From: Pseudomonas laurylsulfativorans
GTDB lineage: Bacteria; Pseudomonadota; Gammaproteobacteria; Pseudomonadales; Pseudomonadaceae
DNA length: 64,000 bases
Assembly: GCF_002906155.1 (NCBI RefSeq)
Contig: NZ_MUJK01000006.1
Coordinates: 124,001-188,000, forward strand
Direction: 5' to 3'
A program made the translations under genes and the position numbers. The notes under the pieces were generated by a model. The model was not told where the DNA came from. It saw nothing but the letters and a program-made list of their open reading frames with translations, and searched no databases. Of the stretch, positions 44,705-53,598 are shown one piece after another. Position 1 is the first letter of the stretch. Each line of letters opens with the position of its first letter.

Positions 44705-46153
44705 TCATTGCCCGACCGAAGCAGTACGCTGCTCGGCGCCCGGGAATACGTTGCGTTTGCAAATTTTCGCTTCGACTTTCTGAGGCGCGGCACCGGCTTC
44801 GGGGCCCTGGACTTCGACGGCCAGCAGGTTCTGCGAGGCCCAGTCTTCATCCGTGCGCAATTCGAAAGCGAAACGCCCGTCAGTCTCGGAGGTTTCCGGT
44901 TTGTCGATCTTGATGTCCTCGTGGCGACCGTTCATGTACCAGAGGGTGGCTTGCAGGGTTTTCACCGAGGTGTCGGCGAAGCGGATGTCGACCTGGTGGC
45001 TGCTGTTGCGCAGGTCCATGTTTTTGCTGTTGACCATCAACTCGTTTTTGCCCGGCTTGAGCGTGGTGCTGCCGGACATCTGCGCATCCTTGCCTTCGCA
45101 ACCGTTGTCCAGCAGCGCCATCATCTGGCGGTAGATGGTTTCCTGGTCGAGGCGGTACAGCGGTGAGAATTCCCAGATGAGAATCTTCGGCGGGTTCTTC
45201 TGGAACTCGTCGCTGCCCAGGTACTGCAGCATCGAACCTTCCAGGCCGCCGCCGGGGAATGCCACGTTGAGGATGTCGGCGCCGATGGCCTCTTCGAGGA
45301 AACCGGCGAAGTTGTAGTTCTTGCCGCTGTGGGAGGTGCCGACGAGGGTGATTTGCGGATTGCCGGAATCACCGAACAGATCGCCATCACCTGCTTCGCC
45401 CTTCGGCTCGGTGGTGAACTGATCCATGTACTGGATTGCGTAGCTGGTGCCACAGAGTTGACCGGCCATGTTGTGCAAGGTTCCGGTCTTGCCCATGCGC
45501 CCCGATTTTTTAGTCTCGAATTCGCGCTTGGGAATGTCGGCGAATTCAGGCAACTGCTTGACCTTCTCGGCGACGATTTTCGCCGTGCGCTGGGCACCGT
45601 ACGGGGTCCAGTGCTGGTCGCCACGGAAGTAGAAATCGTGGGCGGGCAGGGTGTCGGGCAACGACTCGTTGGTCAGCGGCGACAGGTCCGGGACGACATA
45701 GCCCATCTGTGCGAAACGACCGAGCATGGTCTTGTAGTTTCTCAGTGCCTTGTCGAAATCGAAGCTGGCTTTCTCCGCCGGATTGAGCTTGTTGCGGTTC
45801 ACCAGGCCACGGGTTGGTTGGTACACGACAACCAGTTCCACGCCTTTGCTCTTGAACGCATCGTGCAGTTGCTTCATGCGTTTGTAGCCGGCGGGCGTGG
45901 TGTCGAATTCGGTGCGCAAGTCTTCTTGCGTACGGAACAGCCAGTCACCCTGGGCCTGCACCAGCGTGGTGAAGTTCTGCTGATAGCGGGTGGTGTAGTT
46001 CTTCGCATCGTGGGCAGCCGGGCACAGGCTGCAGCACGGTTCGGCAGAGAACTTTGGTGCCTGGATTTCATCCGCACGCGCGCCACCGCTGGCCGCGAGA
46101 ATACCGGCGGTCAGGGCCGACAGGCTGAGTAATTTGATCAAGTGTGGGTGCAT
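44705..46153 (-). CDS. algX: Alginate O-acetyltransferase AlgX
   Basis: 482 residues, signal peptide ending GGARA. N-terminal SGNH-like domain with GDQHWTPYG (catalytic Asp-His) and LVGTSHSGKNYNF (nucleophile Ser), then a C-terminal carbohydrate-binding module that holds the polymer. Paired Cys in the N terminus (PCCSLCP). Terminal acetyltransferase of the pathway. Confidence 0.96.
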   Translation of the reverse strand: MHPHLIKLLSLSALTAGILAASGGARADEIQAPKFSAEPCCSLCPAAHDAKNYTTRYQQNFTTLVQAQGDWLFRTQEDLRTEFDTTPAGYKRMKQLHDAFKSKGVELVVVYQPTRGLVNRNKLNPAEKASFDFDKALRNYKTMLGRFAQMGYVVPDLSPLTNESLPDTLPAHDFYFRGDQHWTPYGAQRTAKIVAEKVKQLPEFADIPKREFETKKSGRMGKTGTLHNMAGQLCGTSYAIQYMDQFTTEPKGEAGDGDLFGDSGNPQITLVGTSHSGKNYNFAGFLEEAIGADILNVAFPGGGLEGSMLQYLGSDEFQKNPPKILIWEFSPLYRLDQETIYRQMMALLDNGCEGKDAQMSGSTTLKPGKNELMVNSKNMDLRNSSHQVDIRFADTSVKTLQATLWYMNGRHEDIKIDKPETSETDGRFAFELRTDEDWASQNLLAVEVQGPEAGAAPQKVEAKICKRNVFPGAEQRTASVGQ

Positions 46154-46163
46154 AAAATTATCC

Positions 46164-47738
46164 TCAGTCCCGCATTTCGGTCTGGCGTTCGACAGGGTCG
46201 ATCAGCACGGCTTTCTGCTGGCGCACCAGCAGGTCGAGAATTTCATCCTGACGTTCGCCAAGGATGCCGGTGAAGCTGATGCCGCTGGATTTGGTCGGCG
46301 CGAGCATCGACACGCGATACAGCTCCACACTCAGCGGCGAGTCGATGGACAGCGGTCCGCTGCCGTTGGCCGCCAGCTCACCACCCACCACGATCAGCGA
46401 CACCTGGGCGTCGAATGGGTCGAGCTTGATGTCGCGGTCGGTGTTGCTCAGGTCCTTGATGTGGCCGTAGACGCCGGTGAGGCCGTTGGCCATGGCGACG
46501 TTTTCGTACAGGCGAATGTTCACGCTGTTACGAATGCGGATGCCGTGGCGGCGGTTGCTGACGACTTTGTTGCCCCACAGCAGGTTGTCGGCACTCTCGT
46601 AGAGGGTGATGCCGTCCGTGTGGTTCTGGTAGATCTCGTTGTGAGCGATCAGGTTGTTGACGCTGTTCCGGTCGATCACCAGGCCCGACAACTTGTTGTC
46701 GTAGCTGCGGTTGTTGAAGATGAAGCTGTCGTTGACCTCACGGGAAATAATGATCCCGTGCTTCTTCTTGGTCCCGTACACCGTGTTGTCGGCAATGATC
46801 AGACCGTGGGAACGGTCGTGCGGGTCGATGCCGTAGACGATGTTGTCTTTGTAGGTGTTGCCCTTGACCACGAAGTCGCGGGTTTCGTAGCAGTAGAAGC
46901 CGTACCACATGTCCGAGAATTCCGAGCCGACGATCCAGCCGGTCGGCTCGGGACGCTTGAGCACCTTGGCCATGTTCGGCGTGTACTGGGAAATACTCAC
47001 GCCATAGGACTTACTGTTGGCGTAGCCGAAACTGGCGATCTTGCTGTTGGCGATGTAGGTCTCGGTGCCACCCCAGGACAGCAGGAACGGGCGGAATTCC
47101 TTCGGCGAATTGAACGTCGCCGGGCCGTTGTCCTTCTCGCGCCAGCCGGTGATTCTGGTGTCGCGCACGAACAGCTGGCCGTCGTTGACCAGGAACGCAC
47201 CGCCCTCCTGGGACAGGCGCAGTTCCTGGGTCTGCTTGTCGATTTCAAGGATGCCGTGACGACCGACCACGATCGGCAACCGGGAGAGGAACACACCCGG
47301 CGAGGTTTCGCTGAAGTACTGCTTGGGAACCTTTTTCGCCAGGTCCTTGAGGTTCATGTAGCCGTCGTCGACGAAGATCGCCTGGGGGATGCCGTGCTGA
47401 CGCACTACCCACTCGGCCATCTTGTTGTCGCCGCCGATGAAGTCCTTCAGGGCGTCTTCCTGCATCATCCGGCGCAGGCTGATCTTGCCCGGTTTGCTGC
47501 GCACGACTTTCGCGGCGATGGCTTCGGCGGTGTAGCCGGAAACGTCCGGCAGTTTCGGCGTGGCCAGTTCCAGCGGCGCGGTTGGCGCGCTGCTGACGGT
47601 GTAGGTCTTGGCCTGTTGCAGCTCCTTGGCCATGGTTGCCGGCTTCGCCGGTTCCACATTGGCGAAGGCAGTCGCGCTGGCCAGCAGCATCGCGCCGGCC
47701 AACAGGCTGATCGAGCCTTTTCGGGCTGGATGATTCAT
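46164..47738 (-). CDS. algG: Mannuronan C-5-epimerase AlgG
   Basis: 524 residues from ATG 47738, with AAGGGAG upstream; a start at 47765 would abut algE. Signal peptide ends ASATAFA. The right-handed beta-helix contains the catalytic DPHDRSHGL and repeated NNRSYDNKLSGLVIDRN-type turns. Converts D-mannuronate to L-guluronate in the nascent polymer. Confidence 0.96.
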   Translation of the reverse strand: MNHPARKGSISLLAGAMLLASATAFANVEPAKPATMAKELQQAKTYTVSSAPTAPLELATPKLPDVSGYTAEAIAAKVVRSKPGKISLRRMMQEDALKDFIGGDNKMAEWVVRQHGIPQAIFVDDGYMNLKDLAKKVPKQYFSETSPGVFLSRLPIVVGRHGILEIDKQTQELRLSQEGGAFLVNDGQLFVRDTRITGWREKDNGPATFNSPKEFRPFLLSWGGTETYIANSKIASFGYANSKSYGVSISQYTPNMAKVLKRPEPTGWIVGSEFSDMWYGFYCYETRDFVVKGNTYKDNIVYGIDPHDRSHGLIIADNTVYGTKKKHGIIISREVNDSFIFNNRSYDNKLSGLVIDRNSVNNLIAHNEIYQNHTDGITLYESADNLLWGNKVVSNRRHGIRIRNSVNIRLYENVAMANGLTGVYGHIKDLSNTDRDIKLDPFDAQVSLIVVGGELAANGSGPLSIDSPLSVELYRVSMLAPTKSSGISFTGILGERQDEILDLLVRQQKAVLIDPVERQTEMRD

Positions 47739-47764
47739 CTGGGAGACTCCCTTCGCAATGTGCA

Positions 47765-49249
47765 TCAGAAGCGCCAGATCACGTCGATGAACGCGCGGTG
47801 CATGTACGAATCGACTTCCTTGCCATAGGCATCGCCCGGCTTGAACACGCCACCACGGAAGCGCACCAGGGCCGAAGGCTCATCGATCGCTTGGCTCATC
47901 GAGGCGGGCAGCAAGCCTTGCTTGAAGTACTTGGTGACCACCAAGTCCATTTCCTGACCGAGGTCTTTCTCGCCATCGTTCAGCGGCAGCGAAGTGCTGG
48001 AGAGGATCGCGCCGGTGACATCGTCGGTGTTGTTCTCGACGGCGTTAATACCGTTGCTGCCGACCGGCTTGTTGCCGTCGACGCGCCAGAACTTGTGGTA
48101 GATCAGGCTGGCGTCGTATTCGTCGTTGAGCATCCACGAACCGAACAGGGTGGCGGTCTGCATGTTGTTCATTTCGCCACGGAAGGCTTCACCGAAACGG
48201 TGCACTCGCGAGCGGGTGCCGGTGTAGTTCGAGCGGTTGCTTTCCAGACCGTTCTGTTCGTACTCGGCGCTGGCGCGGGCATAGGCGGCACCGACTTGCC
48301 ATTGCGGATCGAGGCGCAAACGCACGCCGACATCAGTGGCCCAGCCGTTGAGGTCTTCACCGCGCTTGGCTTCAGCCGGCGACGTGCCATCGGCGTTCAG
48401 CGGATTGACCTTGTCGATGTCGCCGCTCATGCCGGTGATGCTGCCCCAGTAATTGACGGTGTTGGTATTGCGCCAGTTATAGGCGTCGCTGTCGGCGGTG
48501 AGGCCGAGCCAGCTGATGTCGCCGTTCTGTTTCTTGTCCAGCGAATCGGCCGGCACACCCGGCTCCGGGTAGTCGAGCTTGCCGTTGTCATGGGTGTGAT
48601 GACCGCGAATGCCGACCCAGTTGCCCGGGGTCCACTGGTACGCGGCATCGGCGTAGGCGTGCAGGCGATCCTTGTCTTGTGGCGACAGTTCCTTGAGGTC
48701 GGTTCGGTACTCGCTGAAGCGTTCGGCGATACCGACGTTGGCGCGCAGCAAGGTGGTGTCGAAGGTCCAGTTCAGGGCTTCGATGTTGGTGTCGCGCCAT
48801 TGGCCGTCGTCGTTGCGCAGGCGCTGGCGACCGAGCTTCAGGATCTCGCCGGGGTAAGGCGTGAAGCCGCTGTAGCCGACCCAGAACTCACGCATGGCCA
48901 AGTAGTTTTTCTTGGTCTCGCGATCACCGTTGTCGGTGTTCTCGGCGCCATCGGATTGTTGCAGAGTGTCTGTCTCGATGATGTCGGTGGACGTCACCGC
49001 TTGACCCATGGCGTAGGCGCTCCACGCGCCGCTTTCGCCGTAGACCCACGGACGCAGGTCGAGACCGACGCCGTTGACGTCACCACCATGGGCGGTGCCG
49101 AGGTCACGGTCGTCTTCGGATTGGCCGGTGATTTTCACGTCCAGGCCGAAGTTCTTGGTTTCTTCAGTCATCGCAGCAAGCGTCGGGCAAGACCAGATCA
49201 GCGCGAATGTCAGGCCGATGCCGGCCTTCATGAATGGATTCAACTTCAT
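47765..49249 (-). CDS. algE: Alginate outer-membrane porin AlgE
   Basis: 494 residues, signal peptide ending CPTLA. Alternating amphipathic strands and the C-terminal aromatic residue (DVIWRF) mark an 18-strand outer-membrane barrel that exports alginate. It overlaps algK by 4 bp. Confidence 0.96.
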   Translation of the reverse strand: MKLNPFMKAGIGLTFALIWSCPTLAAMTEETKNFGLDVKITGQSEDDRDLGTAHGGDVNGVGLDLRPWVYGESGAWSAYAMGQAVTSTDIIETDTLQQSDGAENTDNGDRETKKNYLAMREFWVGYSGFTPYPGEILKLGRQRLRNDDGQWRDTNIEALNWTFDTTLLRANVGIAERFSEYRTDLKELSPQDKDRLHAYADAAYQWTPGNWVGIRGHHTHDNGKLDYPEPGVPADSLDKKQNGDISWLGLTADSDAYNWRNTNTVNYWGSITGMSGDIDKVNPLNADGTSPAEAKRGEDLNGWATDVGVRLRLDPQWQVGAAYARASAEYEQNGLESNRSNYTGTRSRVHRFGEAFRGEMNNMQTATLFGSWMLNDEYDASLIYHKFWRVDGNKPVGSNGINAVENNTDDVTGAILSSTSLPLNDGEKDLGQEMDLVVTKYFKQGLLPASMSQAIDEPSALVRFRGGVFKPGDAYGKEVDSYMHRAFIDVIWRF

Positions 49250-50751
49250 TTCGATTCCTCGCTGGCTTCTTCTTGCAGGGCGTTCAGCTCCGGCGTGTTC
49301 GGGCTCAGGGCACCGCGCACGGCCTGTTCTTGTTTCAACAGGCGTTGGGCTTCGGCCAACCGCTCGGGCGGCAATTGCGTTTGGATGGTTTGTGCGAGCT
49401 CGGTGGCTTGCGGAGTGTTCTGGGCCAGGGCCAATTGGCTGAAGACGTAGGCGTTCAGCGGATCAGGCTTGGTGCCCTTGCCTTGGGAAAACAGTTGGGC
49501 AATGGCGAAGTCGGCGCTGTTCTGGCCGTTGCGCGCAGCGGTCAACAGATGGTCCAGGGCCTTTTGCGGATAGACCTTGCCCAGGTAGCCACGGCGATAG
49601 ATCTGACCGAGGTAGTAATCGGCAGCGACTTCGCGACCGACCGCTTTCTGGAAATGCGCCTCGGCGACCTTGGCGTCGGCCGGTACCAGTTTGCCTTCGA
49701 AGTAGAGCTTGCCCAGCAACAGTTCAGCGCGGGGCTGGTCGGCGGCGCGACCGTTGTCCAGGTACTTCATCATCTGGTCGACGTCGCCCAGTTCGGGGAA
49801 GTCGTAAAGCAGTTGCGCGAGGGTGACCCACGATGCCGGGTAGCCCGGTGCGATCGGTTCGAGCAGCGACTGCGCGGTTTTCTCGTCGGTCTTGCCCAGG
49901 GACGCATCGGCGAGCACGCGGGCGACGCTGTCCACACGTTGTGCCGAAACGTTGCCGCGAGCGTGAGCCGCTTGCATCTGCTTGATCAGCTCGGCCTGTT
50001 GCTCTGGCTTGGCCTGTTTCTGATAGACCGTGGCCAGTTCGACGTAGCAGATGTCGCTGGTGGTGAGCGCGGCCTTGCAGATTTTTTCCACGTCATCCAG
50101 ATGCTGGTCGTAGGTGCCCTGGGTGCGATAGAGCAGCACTTGCGCCAGGCCGGCTTCCGGTTTGTTCTCGGCACGCCATTGGCTGATCTGCTGCTGCGCG
50201 TTCACGTTGGGGAAGCTGTGCGGGTATTGCAGGTACAGCATCGCCAGCGGGATCAGCGTGTTGCCTTCGCCCGCGGCGGCGGCTTTTTTCAACAGGGTTT
50301 CGGCTTCGTGCTGCTCGGCTTCGGTGGAGCCGGGCTTGGCCACCAGCAAACGACCGAGGCGTGCCTGGGCGCGCGGAGAAACGCTGGCCGCGGCGCGGTA
50401 GGTCGCCTCGGCCTGTTTCATCTGCGCCGGGTCACGGCTGTCGACCTGGATATCGGCCAGACCGACTTGTGCTTCGCTGTAGCCCAGGTCTGCCAGTTGC
50501 CGGTAGTTTTGCGCGGCGGTGGCGGTATCGCCACGCTTGAGGGCTTCGTTGGCCAGGCGCTGGTCGGGCAGGCCGGCGCAACCGGCCAGGCTCACTGCCA
50601 ATGCAACGGCACACAGCGGACCCATGTAGGAGCGAGCCTGCTCGCGATGCAGGCAACTCGGTGCATCAGACAGACCGCGTCGATCCCATCGCGAGCAGGC
50701 TCGCTCCCACAGGGTCGGCGGCGTGTTGAGGGTTGGAGTAGTCACAGGCAT
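49246..50751 (-). CDS. algK: Alginate lipoprotein AlgK with a BIME inserted in its 5' end
   Basis: Outer-membrane TPR/Sel1-repeat lipoprotein that places AlgE. The repeats (LADLGYSEAQVGLADI, ARLGRLLVAKPGS) are normal. The frame opens at ATG 50751, next to GAGGA and 9 bp after alg44, but codons about 13-42 are a translated REP pair (WERACSRW ... REQARSY). The lipobox VSLAGC then lies at Cys58. Starting instead at ATG 50625 (MGPLCAVALAVSLAGC) gives a normal-length signal with Cys16, but it has no positive charge and a weak RBS. Which start is used is open. Confidence 0.9.
   Translation of the reverse strand: MPVTTPTLNTPPTLWERACSRWDRRGLSDAPSCLHREQARSYMGPLCAVALAVSLAGCAGLPDQRLANEALKRGDTATAAQNYRQLADLGYSEAQVGLADIQVDSRDPAQMKQAEATYRAAASVSPRAQARLGRLLVAKPGSTEAEQHEAETLLKKAAAAGEGNTLIPLAMLYLQYPHSFPNVNAQQQISQWRAENKPEAGLAQVLLYRTQGTYDQHLDDVEKICKAALTTSDICYVELATVYQKQAKPEQQAELIKQMQAAHARGNVSAQRVDSVARVLADASLGKTDEKTAQSLLEPIAPGYPASWVTLAQLLYDFPELGDVDQMMKYLDNGRAADQPRAELLLGKLYFEGKLVPADAKVAEAHFQKAVGREVAADYYLGQIYRRGYLGKVYPQKALDHLLTAARNGQNSADFAIAQLFSQGKGTKPDPLNAYVFSQLALAQNTPQATELAQTIQTQLPPERLAEAQRLLKQEQAVRGALSPNTPELNALQEEASEESK
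50627..50714. repeat. BIME inside the algK reading frame
   Basis: Arms TGTAGGAGCGAGCCTGCTCG and CGCGAGCAGGCTCGCTCCCA in opposite orientation. The element keeps the algK frame open. Confidence 0.92.
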
Positions 50752-50760
50752 GTCCTCGAC

Positions 50761-51930
50761 TTAAAGACCGACAGCCATGGCTTTGTCGATCAGCCAGTTC
50801 AGGCTTGGGCCACGGTCGCTGTTCACTTCAACCGGGCGGCCGGCGAGGGAGCTGTCCAGGGTTTCGTCCGGCTGGATCAGCACGCGAATGTCGGAGGACA
50901 GGTCGGCGCTTTTCAGGCTGGTGCTGCTGACGATCTTGCCGGTGCGGGTCTGGTCTTCGCCGGCGATCTGGAAGCGCACCGAAGTACCCGGGCGCACGTC
51001 GCCGAACTGGCGATAGGAGAAGCGCGCTTCAACGTTGGCTTCGCTGTTGCGCGGGACCAGTTGGAAGATCACGTCACCCTTGCTGGCGTACTGACCGTTG
51101 GCGACCATTTGCTGGGCCACGGTGCAATCGCAAGGCGAAGTCAGGGTGCCGGTCATCTGCTTGCCGAACAGTTCTTCAACCTTGGCCGGTTGCAGTTGGT
51201 CTTCGTCCAGATGGCCCTTGAGCACGTCGAGCATGCTGGTGCTGAAGGTCGCCAGCGGTGCGCCCTTGGCGGCCACGCCGTCGGCTTTCACCAGGCTCTG
51301 CACGGTGCCGTCGCGAGGCATGGTGATGTTCACGCCCGGCACGCTGACCAGACCGGCCTGGGCATGGCTGACGAAGTACATGCCGTACACGGATTTGAAA
51401 ACAAAGCCGAATGCAGCCAGGCCGACAACGAAGATCCCCAGGCTGAAGGTCACGGCTTTCATGCGTCCGAACGCGGACATGCCGTGGCCGCCGTCCTTGA
51501 GCTTGCGTGCCTTGGTGAAGTTGTCGCGCTGCAGGGTTGCCAGTACTTCGCCGATGCTGACGATGTCGCCAGCCAGGTGCGAAGTGATCAGGTGGCGCAG
51601 GGTCGAAATGTCCTGCGGCTCAAGGTTCTGGAACTGGCAGCCAGCGCGTCCGGTCTGGCGGTCGAAGGAGCGGACCTGCAACTCGACGTCCATGGCCAGG
51701 CCGAGGTTGTCGATGACGAATTGCAGGCGGGCCTTGTACACGTCACCGATCTTCAGTGGCAATTGACCGGCGTTGAACGCCAGGCCACCAGCGGACAGGT
51801 CGATCACCCGAGCTTCGACCGGCGTCCGGTCAGGGCCGAAGAAACGCAACTTGGCCGGGATTTTCACGCGGGCGTGTTGGCGCTGGGCTTCGGATTCGTG
51901 CACTACGTTGGCGTTGACGGCGGTATTCAT
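50761..51930 (-). CDS. alg44: c-di-GMP receptor and polymerase subunit Alg44
   Basis: 389 residues. N-terminal PilZ domain with R17xxxR21 and D44xS46xxG, the c-di-GMP site at the same numbering as P. aeruginosa Alg44. One membrane span (VTFSLGIFVVGLAAFGFVF, about residue 160) is followed by a periplasmic adaptor-like domain (GEDQTRTGKIV). It activates Alg8 when c-di-GMP is bound. Starts 35 bp after alg8. Confidence 0.97.
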   Translation of the reverse strand: MNTAVNANVVHESEAQRQHARVKIPAKLRFFGPDRTPVEARVIDLSAGGLAFNAGQLPLKIGDVYKARLQFVIDNLGLAMDVELQVRSFDRQTGRAGCQFQNLEPQDISTLRHLITSHLAGDIVSIGEVLATLQRDNFTKARKLKDGGHGMSAFGRMKAVTFSLGIFVVGLAAFGFVFKSVYGMYFVSHAQAGLVSVPGVNITMPRDGTVQSLVKADGVAAKGAPLATFSTSMLDVLKGHLDEDQLQPAKVEELFGKQMTGTLTSPCDCTVAQQMVANGQYASKGDVIFQLVPRNSEANVEARFSYRQFGDVRPGTSVRFQIAGEDQTRTGKIVSSTSLKSADLSSDIRVLIQPDETLDSSLAGRPVEVNSDRGPSLNWLIDKAMAVGL

Positions 51931-51965
51931 AAGGGCGTTTTCCTAGTTAATTCAGGCGAGTTCGG

Positions 51966-53447
51966 TCAGACCATCAACAGCAGCACGGCGACAAAAATGC
52001 TGCCGGCAGAGAAGGTCATGGTCCGAGACGACCAGGTGTTGAACCAACGTTGAAAGCTGGCGAGATCACGGGTCAGGGAAGTGGGCTGGCGAGTCCAGGA
52101 TTGTTGGTCGAGGCGGAAGAACACATAGATCTTCACCAGCGCGCCAACGATCTGGTTGTAATAGAGAATCGCCGGGTAGGCCGGGCCGATCCGGTGTCCG
52201 GAGCACGACAACAACAAGGTCAGGATGAATCGGGTGATGCCGATCCACAGTAGGTAAACCAGGATGAACGCGGTGCCGTACTTGAAGCTGGCGATCAGTG
52301 CCACGGTCAGGCCCAGCAGCGAGGTCCACATCGACACGCGCTGGTCGAACAGCACCACCGAAGTGAACACGCCGAGGCGTTTGATCCCCAGGCCCAGGGC
52401 ACGGGAGTTCTGCCGCAGGTTGTTGCCGTACCAGCGGAACATCAGTTTGCGGCTGGCCTTGATGAAGCTCTTTTCCGGCGGGTGTTCAACGGTGTTGATC
52501 GCCGCGTCGGGCACGTAGAACGTGTCGTAGCCCAGGCGCATCAGGCTGAACCAGCTCGACTTGTCATCACCGGTGAGGAACTTGAAGCGACCCAGGCGCC
52601 AGTGTTGCAGCGAGTCGCTTTCCACGTCGGCGATGAATTCCGGGTTGGTGACCACAGTGGCACGGAACACCGACATGCGGCCGGTCATGGTCAGCACGCG
52701 CTTGGACAGGGCCATCGAGCACATGTTGATGTGGCGCTGGGCGAAACGCAGCTTGTGCCATTCGCTCATGATGTAGCCGCCGCGCACTTCGCAGAACTCG
52801 TTGGTGGTCAGGCCGCCGACGTTGCCGAACAGCTGGAACCAGGGCACGGTTTTACGCACCACGCCTTCGCCGAGCACGGTGTCGCCATCGATCACTGCAA
52901 CCACGGCGCGGTCATCCGGCAAGTGCCGGGAAATGGCACGGAAGCCGTAGGCCAGGCCATCGCGCTTGCCGGTGCCGGGAATACGCACGAAGTCGAGCTT
53001 GACGTGCGACGGTGGATTCATCCGTTTCCACAGGCTTTTGACCAGCAGCTCATCGGACATTTCCACGATGGAGCAGACCACGGTGGTCGGCAGGCCGCAT
53101 TCCATGGCTTCGCGAATCACCGAGCTGTAGACCTGTGCGGTGGTCAGCGCGTCGATACGGAAACTGGTGACCATCAGGAACACGTGGGACGGGTCCGCCG
53201 CCTTGCCCAGCTTGCGCACTTTGCGCCGCAGGTGCGGGTAGACGATGTAGAGAAAAATCATGCCGCGCACAAAGTGCGTGGCACCCATCGAATAGCGCCA
53301 GATACCCACGGCGCCAATCAGGAAAATGAAGTCCTTCGACTCGGAGTCGAACGTGGACACGGGCAACGCCATGGCGAGGCCCATCAGTAAACTCAGGTAG
53401 AACAGCCAACCGGCGGCCTGGAGTAGGCCGTGTTTTAGCCTGTGCAT
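51966..53447 (-). CDS. alg8: Alginate polymerase Alg8
   Basis: Inner-membrane GT2 glycosyltransferase polymerising mannuronate from GDP-mannuronate. I start at ATG 53447 (MHRLKHGLLQAAGWL), 493 residues; ATG 53456 is also possible, and codons further upstream translate the BIME. Catalytic motifs VIDGDT and TGDDKSSW and the product-site LMFRWYGNN are present, with spans at both ends. Confidence 0.96.
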   Translation of the reverse strand: MHRLKHGLLQAAGWLFYLSLLMGLAMALPVSTFDSESKDFIFLIGAVGIWRYSMGATHFVRGMIFLYIVYPHLRRKVRKLGKAADPSHVFLMVTSFRIDALTTAQVYSSVIREAMECGLPTTVVCSIVEMSDELLVKSLWKRMNPPSHVKLDFVRIPGTGKRDGLAYGFRAISRHLPDDRAVVAVIDGDTVLGEGVVRKTVPWFQLFGNVGGLTTNEFCEVRGGYIMSEWHKLRFAQRHINMCSMALSKRVLTMTGRMSVFRATVVTNPEFIADVESDSLQHWRLGRFKFLTGDDKSSWFSLMRLGYDTFYVPDAAINTVEHPPEKSFIKASRKLMFRWYGNNLRQNSRALGLGIKRLGVFTSVVLFDQRVSMWTSLLGLTVALIASFKYGTAFILVYLLWIGITRFILTLLLSCSGHRIGPAYPAILYYNQIVGALVKIYVFFRLDQQSWTRQPTSLTRDLASFQRWFNTWSSRTMTFSAGSIFVAVLLLMV

Positions 53448-53489
53448 AATCTGCATCCGTCTAGATCTCGGGTTAACGCAGGCGTACAA

Positions 53490-53593
53490 ACCTGTAGGAG
53501 CGAGCTTGCTCGCGATGGTCGCCAACGATGACGCTGGGTATCTGATACCCAGCGGTGTTCTCAGGTGCATCGCGAGCAAGCTCGCTCCTACAG
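53490..53593. repeat. BIME between algD and alg8
   Basis: Arms TGTAGGAGCGAGCTTGCTCG and CGAGCAAGCTCGCTCCTACA around about 60 bp that contain a second dyad (TGGGTATCTGATACCCA). Lies in the 151-bp gap. Confidence 0.9.
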
Positions 53594-53598
53594 GGGGC

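Noticed and set aside
49234..52053. 939-codon open frame on the plus strand
   Set aside because: Antisense to algK and alg44; an artefact of high-GC third positions. The sense genes carry clear family motifs.
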